DNA of 64,000 bases from Terrimesophilobacter bigeumensis (GCF_039537265.1 NZ_BAABAE010000001.1:124001-188000), one strand, 5' to 3'; shown: positions 7,838 to 17,099, numbered from the stretch's first letter. Made by a program: numbers and translations. Notes: generated by a model from the sequence alone, not told the origin.

Positions 7838-8208
7838 CCGTCGCACTCGCCCTCGTGACGATCGGCGCGGGCGGACTCGGCGCAGTCATCCGGTACCTCC
7901 TGTCACTGGGGTTCGCCCGGGTGTCGGATGCCGAACACTTCCCCTGGGCCGTGCTCGTCGTCAACGTGGTCGGCTCTGCCATCGGCGGAATAGTGCTCGG
8001 GATGGCGCAGCACGACGCTGTGTCCGCCGACCTGCAGCTCATCCTGCTGACCGGACTGTGTGGCGGCATCACGACCTTCAGCACCTTCAGCGTCGAGACG
8101 ATCCAGCTCGTCGCCGCCGACCGCTGGCGCGCCGCCGCGCTCAGTGTCGCTGCGAACCTGGTCCTCGGGCTCGGCGCCTGCGCGCTCGGCTACCTGCTCG
8201 CCTCCTGA
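7834..8208 (+). CDS. crcB: Fluoride channel subunit CrcB/Fluc (second of pair)
   Basis: 124 residues, overlapping the first crcB by ATGA. It has four membrane spans with VNVVGSAIGG and GLCGGITTFSTFSVE, matching the Fluc pore motifs. The two subunits differ enough to suggest an obligate heterodimer with opposite membrane orientations. It is the last gene of the operon; an inverted repeat lies 41 bases downstream, between convergent genes. Confidence 0.92.
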   Translation: MTVALALVTIGAGGLGAVIRYLLSLGFARVSDAEHFPWAVLVVNVVGSAIGGIVLGMAQHDAVSADLQLILLTGLCGGITTFSTFSVETIQLVAADRWRAAALSVAANLVLGLGACALGYLLAS

Positions 8209-8249
8209 CCCCGCGCTCTCGCGCAGGCCCACCCACCCGTGTCCGTGCG

Positions 8250-8336
8250 TGTCCCAAATGAAGGCAATTCCGGTGCTGAGCCTCGCGAAGCCCGCCAACT
8301 CGTACCGGTGCGCACCGATTGCCTTCATTTGGGACA
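8250..8336. repeat. Inverted repeat, family A copy 2
   Basis: The arms TGTCCCAAATGAAGGCAAT (8250-8268) and their exact complement (8318-8336) are 19 bp and perfect, with a 49-base spacer. Pairing resumes after a two-base bulge with CGGTGC. It lies between the convergent crcB and ABC permease genes. The arm is the same as at 1711-1798, while the spacer is unrelated. Confidence 0.88.
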
Positions 8337-8369
8337 CCGGGTCACGCCCACGCATCGGCGAAAGGTGCT

Positions 8370-9200
8370 TCAGCCCTTCTCTGCGCCTTCCGTCGTGCTC
8401 ATGATCTTGCGCTGGAAGATGAAGAACAGCACCGCGACCGGGATCGTCATGAGCACGGCGGCGGCGAGCTTGAGGGGGAACTGGTTGCCGCTCCCGAGCT
8501 GCCCGGAGAACAGCGACGCGACGCCCGTCGTCAGCGTGTTCAGGTCGGTGCTCTGCCGCGAGATGATGAAGTGCGCGAACTCGTTCCAAGAGCCCTGGAA
8601 GCTCAGGATGAACAAGGTCACGAGTGCGGGTCTGGCCATGGGAAGCACGATCGTCCAGAACGTGCGGAAGATGCCGGCACCGTCGATACGCGCCGCCTCC
8701 TCGATGCTGACCGGGATCGACTCGAAGAACTGCTTCATGATGAAGATGCCCGCCGCGTCCACGAGCAGCGGGATGATCATGCCCGCGTAGGTGTTGTAGA
8801 TGCCGAGCTCCTTGATGATGAGGAAGCGCGGGATGAGCAGAACGACGTTCGGCACCGACATGACGGCGATGAGACCGGCGAAGATCCAGGTGCGTCCGCG
8901 GAACTGCAGGCGCGAGAGCGCATATCCCGCGAGCGAGTCGAGGAAGACGCGCCCGAGCGTGACGCAGATGGTCACGATCATCGAGTTCGCCGCCCACAGT
9001 GGAAGCGGCACCTGCGTGAAGAGCCGCTCATACGCGGTGAACGACCAGGTCTGCGGGAGGAGCGAGAGAGGATTGCTGGTCGCGTCGGCATCCGTCTTGA
9101 AGCTTCCGGCGACCGAGAGCAGGAACGGGTAGATGTAGATGAGCGCGAGGATCACGAGCATGAGATAGCTCGCGAGGACGCCCGCGCGAAGCCTGGTCAT
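8370..9200 (-). CDS. Carbohydrate ABC transporter permease (MalG-like)
   Basis: 276 residues with six membrane spans. The EAA loop, EEAARIDGAGIFRTFWTIVLPM, sits at about residues 175-196 and couples to the ATPase. The start ATG 9200 overlaps the upstream permease stop by 4 bases. Together with the MalF-like gene and binding protein it forms a CUT1-type importer. No ATPase is encoded in the operon, so a shared MsmX-type ATPase from elsewhere is presumably used. It is the last gene of the lacI operon. Confidence 0.9.
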   Translation of the reverse strand: MTRLRAGVLASYLMLVILALIYIYPFLLSVAGSFKTDADATSNPLSLLPQTWSFTAYERLFTQVPLPLWAANSMIVTICVTLGRVFLDSLAGYALSRLQFRGRTWIFAGLIAVMSVPNVVLLIPRFLIIKELGIYNTYAGMIIPLLVDAAGIFIMKQFFESIPVSIEEAARIDGAGIFRTFWTIVLPMARPALVTLFILSFQGSWNEFAHFIISRQSTDLNTLTTGVASLFSGQLGSGNQFPLKLAAAVLMTIPVAVLFFIFQRKIMSTTEGAEKG

Positions 9201-10285
9201 TGCATCCGCCCTTGCTTGAGCGAGTTCTGTATCGCGATCTGACGCCGCATCTCCTTGTCGAGTTTGCCGCCGGGGTTCCTGTCTCGCAGGATCCAGCGCT
9301 GGAGGAGCGTGAGCACGACGATGAGCACGAACAGCAGAAACGCCATCGCAGCGCCCTCGCCCCAGTTGAGCCCCTTGAACGAGGTCTGGTAGGAGAGGTA
9401 GGCGGGCGTCAGAAGCGTTTTCCCCGGTGCGCCGCCCCCGGTCAGGTAGATCTGGTCGAACACCTGCCAGGTGCCGATGAGTCCCAGGGTGATGACGGTG
9501 AACAGGGTGGGCTTCAGCATCGGCAGCGTGATCGAGAAGAACTTGCGGAACGGTCCTGTTCCGTCCATGAGCGCGGCCTCGTCGATCTCGGCACCGATGT
9601 TCTGCAGGCCGGCGAGGAAGATGAGCATGAAGGTCCCCGAGGTCGTGAAGATCGCGAGCACGATGAGCATGCACATCGCGACGGAGGGTCCGGCGAGCCA
9701 CTCCCACCAGCTGATGCCGAGCGGCCCGGCGGCCGCGAGCGCCGGCGGCGGTGCGTGCACCCCGAACGAGTCGAGGATGTTGTGGATGACGCCGCTCGGG
9801 TCGGCAAGCCAGTTAGGGCCGTTGATCCCGATCGCACCCAGGAGGGCGTTGATCGCCCCCGACGAGGCGAACAGGAAGATGAAGATCCCGGTGATGGCGA
9901 TCGAACTCGTCACCGAGGGAAAGTAGAACGCGGTCCTGAAGAAGCCGCGCGCCTTGAGGAGGCGCCGGTTGACCTGCACCGCGAGGAAGAGAGCGAGCGC
10001 CGTCTGCAGCGGGACGACGAAGATGACGTAATAGAAGTTGTTACGGATCGAGGTGCCGAAGTCGCGCTGGGAGAGCCCGGGATCCACGATCAGCTTCTCG
10101 TAGTTCTTCGTCCCGACGAAGCTCGCGCGGCCGCTCAGCGGGGAGCCGAGCCCATTCCAGTCGCTGAAGCTCACCCATAGGGCGAGCAGGATCGGGAGCA
10201 CGAGGAACAGCCCGATGATGATGAGTGCGGGCGACACGAACAGCCAGCCTCTGCTGGCCTCGCCGCCACGGATTCCCTTTGCCAT
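9197..10285 (-). CDS. Carbohydrate ABC transporter permease (MalF-like)
   Basis: About 362 residues with six to seven membrane spans and the EAA loop EIDEAALMDGTGPFRKFFSITLPM. Two ATGs are adjacent (10288 and 10285); the second has the better spacing from GGGAG. An insertion between the spans, rich in proline, glycine and alanine (about 165-205), is longer than in typical MalF/UgpA permeases of actinobacteria. It pairs with the downstream MalG-like subunit. A stem-loop separates this gene from the binding-protein gene upstream. Confidence 0.9.
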   Translation of the reverse strand: MAKGIRGGEASRGWLFVSPALIIIGLFLVLPILLALWVSFSDWNGLGSPLSGRASFVGTKNYEKLIVDPGLSQRDFGTSIRNNFYYVIFVVPLQTALALFLAVQVNRRLLKARGFFRTAFYFPSVTSSIAITGIFIFLFASSGAINALLGAIGINGPNWLADPSGVIHNILDSFGVHAPPPALAAAGPLGISWWEWLAGPSVAMCMLIVLAIFTTSGTFMLIFLAGLQNIGAEIDEAALMDGTGPFRKFFSITLPMLKPTLFTVITLGLIGTWQVFDQIYLTGGGAPGKTLLTPAYLSYQTSFKGLNWGEGAAMAFLLFVLIVVLTLLQRWILRDRNPGGKLDKEMRRQIAIQNSLKQGRMQ

Positions 10286-10326
10286 CATCCGCTCCCTTCA
10301 CTACCGGGTCGTGCCCGATATCTTCC

Positions 10327-10386
10327 GGTCGAGCTTGCCGCGACCGTCCCGGCGACTGTGCGCCGGGGGTCTCGGCAAGCTCGACC
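10327..10386 (-). repeat. Intergenic stem-loop between binding protein and permease genes
   Basis: GGTCGAGCTTGCCG (10327-10340) is exactly complementary to 10373-10386: 14-bp arms and a 32-base loop. It sits after the binding-protein stop and before the MalF-like start in the same operon. Such stem-loops commonly stabilise or attenuate the mRNA so that more binding protein than permease is made; that role here is inferred. Confidence 0.7.
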
Positions 10387-10403
10387 CGAGAGATTCGTGC
10401 CGG

Positions 10404-11645
10404 CTACTTCGCGTTCGCCTCGTCGAGCGCAGCCTGCAGCGTGGTCTGCAGCGACGCGAGGATCGCCTTCGCATCACCGCCGATCAAGCCGGCGAGCTGG
10501 GCGTTGAAGTCGGAGATGACGGTCGCGGATCCGGCGAAGTTCACCGGGCTCACGGCGTAGTCGTTGCCCTTGACGAAGGAGGCGTTCTCCGGATACTTTG
10601 TCGCGTACTCCGCAGCGGCGGACTCCGTCGACGGGATGACCCCGAAGGCGTCGGCGAACTTGAGCTGCTGCTCGTCGCTCGTCAGGAACTGCACGAGGGA
10701 CTCAGCGGCCGCCGTCGTCTTCGAACCGGCCGGGATGCCCCAGCAGTTCGTGAACGTGAACGTCGACTGGCCGCCAGGGCCGGCCGGCAGTTCGTAGGCC
10801 TGGTACTTCGTGTCGGGGAAGTCGCCCTGGATGCCCTTGATCCACGGACCCTCGATCACCATGGCTGCAGCGCCCTTGCCGAGCGCCTCGCCGGACCAGC
10901 CGGAGTCGATCTCGGCGGGGAACTTCAGCACCCCGTCATCGTGGAGCTTCTGGATCTCCTTGAGTCCCGCGAGGTTCTCCGGGGTGTCGGCCGTGACCGT
11001 CTTCCCGTCGTCGCTCACGAGGGAGCCGCCCGCCTGGTTCATGAAGACCCCGACGCGCGCGTACTCGAGCCCGAAGGAGAGCCCGGCGACCTTGTCGGTC
11101 GTGAGCTTCTTCGCGGCCGACTCGAGGCTCGCCCAGTCGGTCGGGATGTCGGCATCCGTCAAACCCGCCGCAGCCCACATGTCGGTGTTGATGATGAGGC
11201 CGAGCGTCGAGAAGTCCTTCGGCTCACAGGTGAAGGTCCCCTGGTAGGTGAAGGTGTCGACGAGCGACTGGTAGAAGTCGCCCGCGTTGGCGGCGTCCTT
11301 CGCGTACGGCTCGAGGTACCCGTTGCTCGCGTAGTTCGCGAACTGGTCCCAGCTCATGTAGAAGACGTCGGGCGGCGTGCCTCCCGCGAAGCCCTGGCTC
11401 AGCTGCTGGGTGAGGTCGCTCGCGGCGACCACCTCCACCGAGGCATCGTTCTGGTCGGCCCAGGCGGTTGCCGCCGCCTGGACGGCGTTCGTCTCGGCGT
11501 CACCGCTCGATCCGATGAGCATGGTGAGCTTGGCGCCGGAGATGTCTCCGTCTCCTTCGCTGCCGCCTCCACTCTGCGAACAGGCCGCGAGGCCCGCGAC
11601 GAGGGCGACGGCGGCGAGGCCGGCACCCAGTTTCTTCGTGTTCAT
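10404..11645 (-). CDS. Extracellular sugar-binding lipoprotein of ABC importer
   Basis: 413 residues. The signal peptide ends in a lipobox (GLAAC) with the acylated cysteine at residue 22, followed by a Ser/Gly-rich linker. The rest is a family 1 solute-binding fold (GGTPPDVFYMSWDQFANY, GAAAMVIEGPWI). It delivers an oligosaccharide or glycoside to the two permeases downstream. The start lies 6 bases after the lacI stop, so it is cotranscribed with the regulator. The neighbouring debranching-type hydrolase hints at an alpha-glucan or related sugar, but this is inference. Confidence 0.9.
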   Translation of the reverse strand: MNTKKLGAGLAAVALVAGLAACSQSGGGSEGDGDISGAKLTMLIGSSGDAETNAVQAAATAWADQNDASVEVVAASDLTQQLSQGFAGGTPPDVFYMSWDQFANYASNGYLEPYAKDAANAGDFYQSLVDTFTYQGTFTCEPKDFSTLGLIINTDMWAAAGLTDADIPTDWASLESAAKKLTTDKVAGLSFGLEYARVGVFMNQAGGSLVSDDGKTVTADTPENLAGLKEIQKLHDDGVLKFPAEIDSGWSGEALGKGAAAMVIEGPWIKGIQGDFPDTKYQAYELPAGPGGQSTFTFTNCWGIPAGSKTTAAAESLVQFLTSDEQQLKFADAFGVIPSTESAAAEYATKYPENASFVKGNDYAVSPVNFAGSATVISDFNAQLAGLIGGDAKAILASLQTTLQAALDEANAK

Positions 11646-11651
11646 GGTTCC

Positions 11652-12749
11652 CTACCTTTCGTGGTGATTGCCGGCCAAGGGGAAGCCGGAGTTCTCGACG
11701 GACGCGAGCTCGGTGGAGCGGCGGGCGACGAGGGTCGGTGTGAGCAGCCGGTGGATCGGGTCCGCTGCCGAGTGGACGTGGGCGGCGACCGTGCTCCCGG
11801 TCTCGCCGAAGAGCAGTTCGAGCGCGCTCTGCGCGACGAGATCCAGTGGCTGGTCGATGCTCGAGAGGCCGACCGCGGCGGCGACCGGGGTGTTGTCGTA
11901 ACCGATGACCGGTAGTGCGTTCCTGCCGAGGCCGGCCGCCGCCATCATGGCTCCGAGGGCGAGGGAGTCGCTCGCGCAGACGATCGCATCCGGTGGCGCA
12001 GGGGAGGCGAGAAGGGTAGTGGCGGCAGCGTTGCCCTGAGGCACGCCATCCTCGGTCGCGAGGGCGAGGATGGCGAGGTCGCGACCGGCGAGGCCGAGCC
12101 GTTCGGCGGATGCCGACGCCCATCCGGCGCGTCGTTCGAGGGCGGTCGTCGTCCCGTCGTCGAATCCGAGGTAGCCGACCCTGGTCGCCCCGCCGTCGAT
12201 CGCATGATTCGTCGCCTGGTTCGAGCCGCTGAAGCCGTCGACGTCCACCCAGGGATGGATGGGCTCGCCCAGGTCGTCGTCGCCGGATGGGCGCCCGAAC
12301 GTCACGAAGGGCACATCGTTCTCGAGCAGCCAGGCGGTGCGCGGATCCTGCCGGAAGGTCGAGGTGAGCACGAAGGCGTCGACATCGGAGCCGTCGCGCA
12401 GCCTGCGGAACTCCTCGATCTCGTGCTCGGGGGTGCGCGCCGTGAAGAGCAGGATGCGCAGGCCCCGTTCGGCGGCCCTTTCGGTGAGTGCGTGGAGGAA
12501 GCGGTCGAGGAGCGAGCCGGAGATCCCGTTCGACATCGGGTCGAGCCGTACGCCGATGGTGGAGGACTTCCGTGTGCGCAGTCGACGGGCCGAGGCGTGC
12601 GGGCGGTAGCCGAGCTGCTCGATCGCCGCCTTGACGCGCGTCATGGTCTCCGGTTTGACGATCGCCGGCGAGTTGAGCACATTGGAGACGGTCTGCCGGG
12701 AGACGCCGGCGATGCGGGCGACGTCTTCGACCGTCGGGAGCTGCCGCAT
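11652..12749 (-). CDS. LacI family transcriptional regulator
   Basis: 365 residues. The N-terminal helix-turn-helix (TVEDVARIAGVSRQTVSNVLN) is followed by the hinge helix (GYRPHASARRLRTRKS) and a periplasmic-binding-protein-like sensor domain (about 62-340). It is the first gene of the importer operon and divergent from the debranching-type enzyme gene. Two copies of TTGATCGTTCAA in the shared upstream region are the probable operators. A sugar taken up by the importer is the likely inducer. Confidence 0.92.
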   Translation of the reverse strand: MRQLPTVEDVARIAGVSRQTVSNVLNSPAIVKPETMTRVKAAIEQLGYRPHASARRLRTRKSSTIGVRLDPMSNGISGSLLDRFLHALTERAAERGLRILLFTARTPEHEIEEFRRLRDGSDVDAFVLTSTFRQDPRTAWLLENDVPFVTFGRPSGDDDLGEPIHPWVDVDGFSGSNQATNHAIDGGATRVGYLGFDDGTTTALERRAGWASASAERLGLAGRDLAILALATEDGVPQGNAAATTLLASPAPPDAIVCASDSLALGAMMAAAGLGRNALPVIGYDNTPVAAAVGLSSIDQPLDLVAQSALELLFGETGSTVAAHVHSAADPIHRLLTPTLVARRSTELASVENSGFPLAGNHHER

Positions 12750-12782
12750 CCTGCCTCCTCGTCACTGAGCCTCGCCATGAGA

Positions 12783-12795
12783 TTTGATCGTTCAA
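12783..12795. promoter_or_regulatory. LacI-type operator O1
   Basis: TTTGATCGTTCAA is an imperfect dyad around a central CG, as expected for LacI-family proteins. It lies 34 bases upstream of the lacI start and 61 bases from an identical copy (O2), a spacing that would allow looping. Confidence 0.7.
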
Positions 12796-12843
12796 GTGCG
12801 TTCGACGCCTGCAGCCGCAGCTACTGGGGATTCTCCTGCACAG

Positions 12844-12873
12844 TTTGATCGTTCAAATGCTTGGTGTTACATT
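12844..12873 (+). promoter_or_regulatory. LacI-type operator O2 overlapping the promoter of the debranching-type gene
   Basis: A second TTTGATCGTTCAA (12844-12856) overlaps a -35 box TTGATC (12845-12850). A -10 box TACATT (12868-12873) follows after a 17-bp spacer. Binding of the regulator here should block RNA polymerase. Confidence 0.68.
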
Positions 12874-12959
12874 ACCTCAAGCGAATCGAAAGTCAATGCC
12901 CCCTTGAGCAGAACCCTGCCGACGATCGGGCGACACCAGTGAGGAGCGGCGCGAAACAC

Positions 12960-15002
12960 ATGTCCGCACCACTGCAGCCCCTGCTGCACAACGAGCTCGT
13001 CGTCCTGCGAGCGCCGACCCAGGCCTGGTCCGCGCGGGACGGATCGATCGGCACGGCGCCCATCCACGGCCTCTACTTCTCGGATGTCCGGGTCGTCTCG
13101 CAACTCTCGGCGACCGTCGGCGGCGAGGCCGGCGAGCACATCGCGACCGAACCCCTCGGCGCAGACTCGATGAGCTTCGTGACCCTGCTGCGTCACCTCG
13201 ACGACCGGGCCGCCGACCCCAAGGTACGGTCGAACCACACGCGGACCGCCACCGCGACGACCATCGGCGAGACCCTCACCGTCTCCTCCCACCTCGACAC
13301 GGACATCACGACCGAGGCCGTCGTCACCCTCACTGCCGATCTCTGCGACATGGACCGGGTCAAGGCCGGTGTCGGCACACCGGCCGAACCGGAGGTCACG
13401 GTGCAGGGCGAGCAGGCGAGCTGGTCGAACGACTCGGTGCGCGTACGACTGGAGGCGCCCGGCGCGACGGTGCTGGCATCCGATGGCCGGATCGAACTGC
13501 GCTGGCCCGTCGTCGTCCCGCCTCACGGCGAGACGAGCGTCTCCTGGACCATCGCCGCCCGGGACGAGCAGGCGGTCGTGACCGGCGTCGACTTCCCGCC
13601 GCGCTGGTCGACCCCGGATGTCACGGCCGACGATGAGCGTCTGCCCCGCTGGCTCGACACCGCCCTCGGCGACCTCGACGCCCTGCGCATGGCCACGGTG
13701 GACCAGCCCGGCCTCGTGTTCCTCGCCGCGGGCGCGCCCTGGTTCTTCACCCTCTTCGGACGCGACTCGATCTGGGCCGCCCGGTTCATGCTCCCGCTCG
13801 GCACCGAGCTCGCGCACGACACCCTTCGGGTGCTCGCCGGCCTGCAGGGGACGAAGGATGTCGCCGCGAGCGCCGAGCAGCCGGGCAAGATCATGCACGA
13901 GCTGCGCCGCGAGACGCTGCGCATCCCCGACGAGGCCATCGCACTCCCGCCGCTCTACTACGGGACCGTCGACGCGACCGCCCTGTGGATCTGCCTCCTG
14001 CACGACGCTTGGCGCTGGGGGCTCACCGACGACGCCGTGCGCGAGCTTCTCCCGCATCTGGTCGCAGCTCTCGGCTGGATGCGCGACTACGGCGACGCGG
14101 ACGGCGACGGCCTGCTCGAGTACATCGACCGCACCGGGCACGGCCTCGCCAACCAGGGCTGGAAGGACTCCGGGGACTCCGTGCAGTGGCGCGACGGCAC
14201 GCTCGCCGAGGGCCCGATCGCGCTCTGCGAGGTACAGGCCTACGCCTACGAGGCGGCGACCCATGGCGCGGACCTGCTCGAGCACTTCGGCGTGGGCGGC
14301 GCGGAGGAATGGCGTGCCTGGGCGGCGGCGCTCAAGGCGCGATTCCACGAATCCTTCTGGATCGACGCACCGGACGGCGCCTACCCCGCCATCGCGCTCG
14401 ACGCCGCGAAGCGGCCCGTCGACACGGTGACGAGCAACCTCGGCCACCTCCTCGGCACGGGACTGCTCGACGAGCGTCAGGCCGCTCTGGTCGCCCGTCG
14501 TCTGGTCTCGCCGGAACTCGACTCGGGGTTCGGCCTTCGCACAATGTCGACCGACTCCGGCGGCTACTGGCCTCTCAGCTATCACGGCGGAAGCGTCTGG
14601 ACCCACGACACCGCGATCGCGATAGCCGGGCTCGCCCGTGAGGGCTTCGTCCAGGAGGCGGGCCGGCTCGTCTCGGGGCTCCTCGCCGCCGCGAGCGGAT
14701 TCGACTACCGGATGCCGGAGCTGCACTCTGGAGACCCCGCCTCCCGGCTCGCGGTCCCCGTGCCCTACCCCGCGGCCTGCCGCCCGCAGGCCTGGTCAGC
14801 GGCCGCGGCCGTGTCCGTGCTCGGCAGCGTGCTCGGACTCGACCCGGATGCCCAGGCCGGCGTCCTGCGGATGTCGCCCTCCGGCGCGGTCGGGCTTCTC
14901 ACCGTGTCGGGCATCCGGTTCGGGGGCGCGGAGGTCTCGGTGCGGGTCACGGCCGAGGGTGAGGTGGCCGCCGCATCCGGTGCCACCATCGAGGTCGGTT
15001 GA
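12960..15002 (+). CDS. Glycogen-debranching-type amylo-alpha-1,6-glucosidase family protein
   Basis: 680 residues from ATG 12960; the open frame extends 33 codons upstream across the promoter. Residues 1 to about 200 form the beta-rich N-terminal domain found in some debranching enzymes. Residues about 235-650 form an (alpha/alpha)6 barrel with APWFFTLFGRDSIWAARFML, NQGWKDSGDSVQW and YWPLSYHGGSVWTHDTAIA. It has no signal peptide, so it should act in the cytoplasm on an imported oligosaccharide or glycoside. It is divergent from the LacI importer operon and has the same operator. The exact linkage hydrolysed is uncertain. Confidence 0.85.
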   Translation: MSAPLQPLLHNELVVLRAPTQAWSARDGSIGTAPIHGLYFSDVRVVSQLSATVGGEAGEHIATEPLGADSMSFVTLLRHLDDRAADPKVRSNHTRTATATTIGETLTVSSHLDTDITTEAVVTLTADLCDMDRVKAGVGTPAEPEVTVQGEQASWSNDSVRVRLEAPGATVLASDGRIELRWPVVVPPHGETSVSWTIAARDEQAVVTGVDFPPRWSTPDVTADDERLPRWLDTALGDLDALRMATVDQPGLVFLAAGAPWFFTLFGRDSIWAARFMLPLGTELAHDTLRVLAGLQGTKDVAASAEQPGKIMHELRRETLRIPDEAIALPPLYYGTVDATALWICLLHDAWRWGLTDDAVRELLPHLVAALGWMRDYGDADGDGLLEYIDRTGHGLANQGWKDSGDSVQWRDGTLAEGPIALCEVQAYAYEAATHGADLLEHFGVGGAEEWRAWAAALKARFHESFWIDAPDGAYPAIALDAAKRPVDTVTSNLGHLLGTGLLDERQAALVARRLVSPELDSGFGLRTMSTDSGGYWPLSYHGGSVWTHDTAIAIAGLAREGFVQEAGRLVSGLLAAASGFDYRMPELHSGDPASRLAVPVPYPAACRPQAWSAAAAVSVLGSVLGLDPDAQAGVLRMSPSGAVGLLTVSGIRFGGAEVSVRVTAEGEVAAASGATIEVG

Positions 15003-15030
15003 CTCCCTCGCCGAGCCGGGCGGCGAGTGC

Positions 15031-16284
15031 TCAGGCCTGGCCGTGCAGGGTGCGAGAGCGGCGGGACAGCGAGTCGATGACGACGGCGATCAGGAGTACG
15101 ACGCCGGTCACCATGTACCGCACCGAGGTGTCGAGGCTGAGCAGGGTCAGTCCATTCGCGATCGACTGGATGACCACGATCCCGAGCAGCGCCGACCAGG
15201 CGCTTCCGCGACCCCCGAAGAGGCTCGTTCCACCGATGACGGCGGCAGCGATGGCCATGAGGTTCGTGTCGGCGCCACCGCTGCTGACACCGGCGGAGGC
15301 CAGGCGTCCGGCGGCGAACACTCCGCCGATCGCGGCGAAGGTGCCGCCGAGGACGAGGCAGGAGATGAAGATGCGGTTGATGTTGATCCCCGCTCGCCTG
15401 GCCGCCTCGACACTTCCGCCCACGGCGTAGACCGCCCGGCCCCAGCGGGTGTGCACGAGGGCGTAGTTCACGATGACCACGAAGAGCACGAACACCATGA
15501 ACATCACACCGACCCCGCGGGTGAGGTTGAGGTACCAGGCGGCGAAGCCCAGCCCGACGAGGAGCGTCGCCGACTTGATGAGAATCGTCGTGGTCGACTG
15601 GCTCTGCAGCCCAGCGGCCGAGCGCTTCCTCGCCGTCAGGAGCGCCGACCCGCCGTAGACCGCCACCGCGATCACGACGAGGGCATAGGAGACGGCCGGC
15701 GGAATGAACATCTGCTGCGCGAACCTCACCAGCCAGCTGTCGAAGGGGATGTTGATCGAGCCATTGGTCCCGAGGATCCACAGCTGGAGACCCAGGACTC
15801 CCATGAGCCCGGCGAGGGTGATGACGAAGGTGGGAACACCGAAGCGCGCGTAGATGAGCCCGTACAGGTAGCCGACGACGGCGCCTGCGGCGATGCCCGC
15901 GGCCACACCGAGCCACAGCGGCCAGCCATGTTGAGTGAAGGCGACGGCCAGGATGGCGCTCGCGACGCCGCTGATCGACCCCACAGAGAGATCGATCTGG
16001 GCAACCAGCAGCACGAGGACGACACCGATGGCGATCGTGCCGATCGCGGCGCACTCGAGGGCCAGGTTGACGAGGTTCGCACTCGAGAGGAAGAACGGGT
16101 TGAGCAGCTGGAAGATCACCCAGATGATGGCGAGACCCACGATGACCGGGAGCGAGCCGAGGTCTCCTTTTCGTACACCGGCGACGGCGTTCCTCACGGC
16201 TCCGAGGAGCCCCCGCGGTGCGGCTGTGCCGCCTTCCGATGGTTCGGGGTCGGTTTCGGCGGCGACCTCCGTCGACGGGTTCAT
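15031..16284 (-). CDS. Sugar ABC transporter permease (XylH-like)
   Basis: 417 residues with about ten to eleven membrane spans. It is a CUT2/BPD_transp_2 permease with AQIDLSVGSISGVAS and NLMAIAAAVIGGTSLFGGRGS. The overall shape, including a polar insertion of about 40 residues in the middle, matches D-xylose-type permeases. It overlaps the ATPase gene by 4 bases and is the last gene of a binding protein-ATPase-permease operon. The promoter upstream of the binding protein carries the shared IclR operator, so the cargo is probably a sugar acid or uronide, not xylose itself; this is inference. Confidence 0.88.
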   Translation of the reverse strand: MNPSTEVAAETDPEPSEGGTAAPRGLLGAVRNAVAGVRKGDLGSLPVIVGLAIIWVIFQLLNPFFLSSANLVNLALECAAIGTIAIGVVLVLLVAQIDLSVGSISGVASAILAVAFTQHGWPLWLGVAAGIAAGAVVGYLYGLIYARFGVPTFVITLAGLMGVLGLQLWILGTNGSINIPFDSWLVRFAQQMFIPPAVSYALVVIAVAVYGGSALLTARKRSAAGLQSQSTTTILIKSATLLVGLGFAAWYLNLTRGVGVMFMVFVLFVVIVNYALVHTRWGRAVYAVGGSVEAARRAGININRIFISCLVLGGTFAAIGGVFAAGRLASAGVSSGGADTNLMAIAAAVIGGTSLFGGRGSAWSALLGIVVIQSIANGLTLLSLDTSVRYMVTGVVLLIAVVIDSLSRRSRTLHGQA

Positions 16285-17099
16285 CGGTCTTCTCCTTCAT
16301 CGCTGTGTGCGGCGGCGCGGCGGGTCACCGCGTTGTCGGATGCCCCCGTGATGGCCGCCACGATCGTCTCCTGGCTCGTTCCGGGCATGAGGAAGTCGCC
16401 GTTGTTGCGACCCAGGCGGAACACGGCGACCCGGTTGGCGACGGCACGGACGTCCGCCATGTTGTGGCTGATCAGGACGACCCCGAGGCCGCGTTCCCGC
16501 AGGTGCTCGACGAGGTTCAGCACCTCGGCGGTCTGAGCGACGCCGAGCGCAGCCGTCGGCTCATCGAGGATGACGATGCTCGGGTCGCCGAGCAGTGAGC
16601 GGGCGATGGCCACCGTCTGCCGCTGGCCGCCGGAGAGGGCGGCGACGGCAAGGCGTACAGAGGGGATCTTCGCGGAGAGCTGCTTGAGCAGGCCCCACGA
16701 GCGCTCCTCCATCTCGACCTCGTTGAGAGCGTACGTGCCGATCTCGTGGCCGAGGAACAGATTGGAGACGACGTCGAGGTTGTCGCACAGGGCGAGATCC
16801 TGGAAGACCGTGGCGATGCCGAGGTCGCGCGCGGCGCTCGGCGACGGGATGGACACCGCCTGACCGCGAAACGTGATGGTTCCGGAGTCGTGAGGATGGA
16901 CGCCGGCGAGGATCTTGACGAGCGTGGACTTGCCGGCGCCATTGTCCCCGACGATGGCGAGGACCTCCCCTGGGTAGACGTCCAGTTCGATGTCGGCGAG
17001 CGCCTGCACGGCGCCGAAGGCCTTGGACACTCCGCGCAGACTGAGAATCGGCTCCGCCTGTTGCACGGCTGTGCCGCTCGTGGTGGCTGTCATGGTCAT
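16281..17099 (-). CDS. Sugar ABC transporter ATPase (single-domain, XylG-like)
   Basis: 272 residues containing one nucleotide-binding domain: Walker A GDNGAGKST (about 52-60), Q-loop VFQDLAL, signature LSGGQRQ, Walker B IVILDEPTAAL and switch ISHN. Classical XylG/RbsA ATPases are about 500 residues with two domains. This short form is common in actinobacteria and would act as a homodimer. It lies between the binding-protein and permease genes. The start is ATG 17099, with a second in-frame ATG two codons later. Confidence 0.9.
   Translation of the reverse strand: MTMTATTSGTAVQQAEPILSLRGVSKAFGAVQALADIELDVYPGEVLAIVGDNGAGKSTLVKILAGVHPHDSGTITFRGQAVSIPSPSAARDLGIATVFQDLALCDNLDVVSNLFLGHEIGTYALNEVEMEERSWGLLKQLSAKIPSVRLAVAALSGGQRQTVAIARSLLGDPSIVILDEPTAALGVAQTAEVLNLVEHLRERGLGVVLISHNMADVRAVANRVAVFRLGRNNGDFLMPGTSQETIVAAITGASDNAVTRRAAAHSDEGEDR

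Noticed and set aside
12867..14726. 619-codon minus-strand open frame across the debranching-type gene
   Set aside because: Same reason: a low-complexity shadow of a well-supported gene on the plus strand, with no domain signature.
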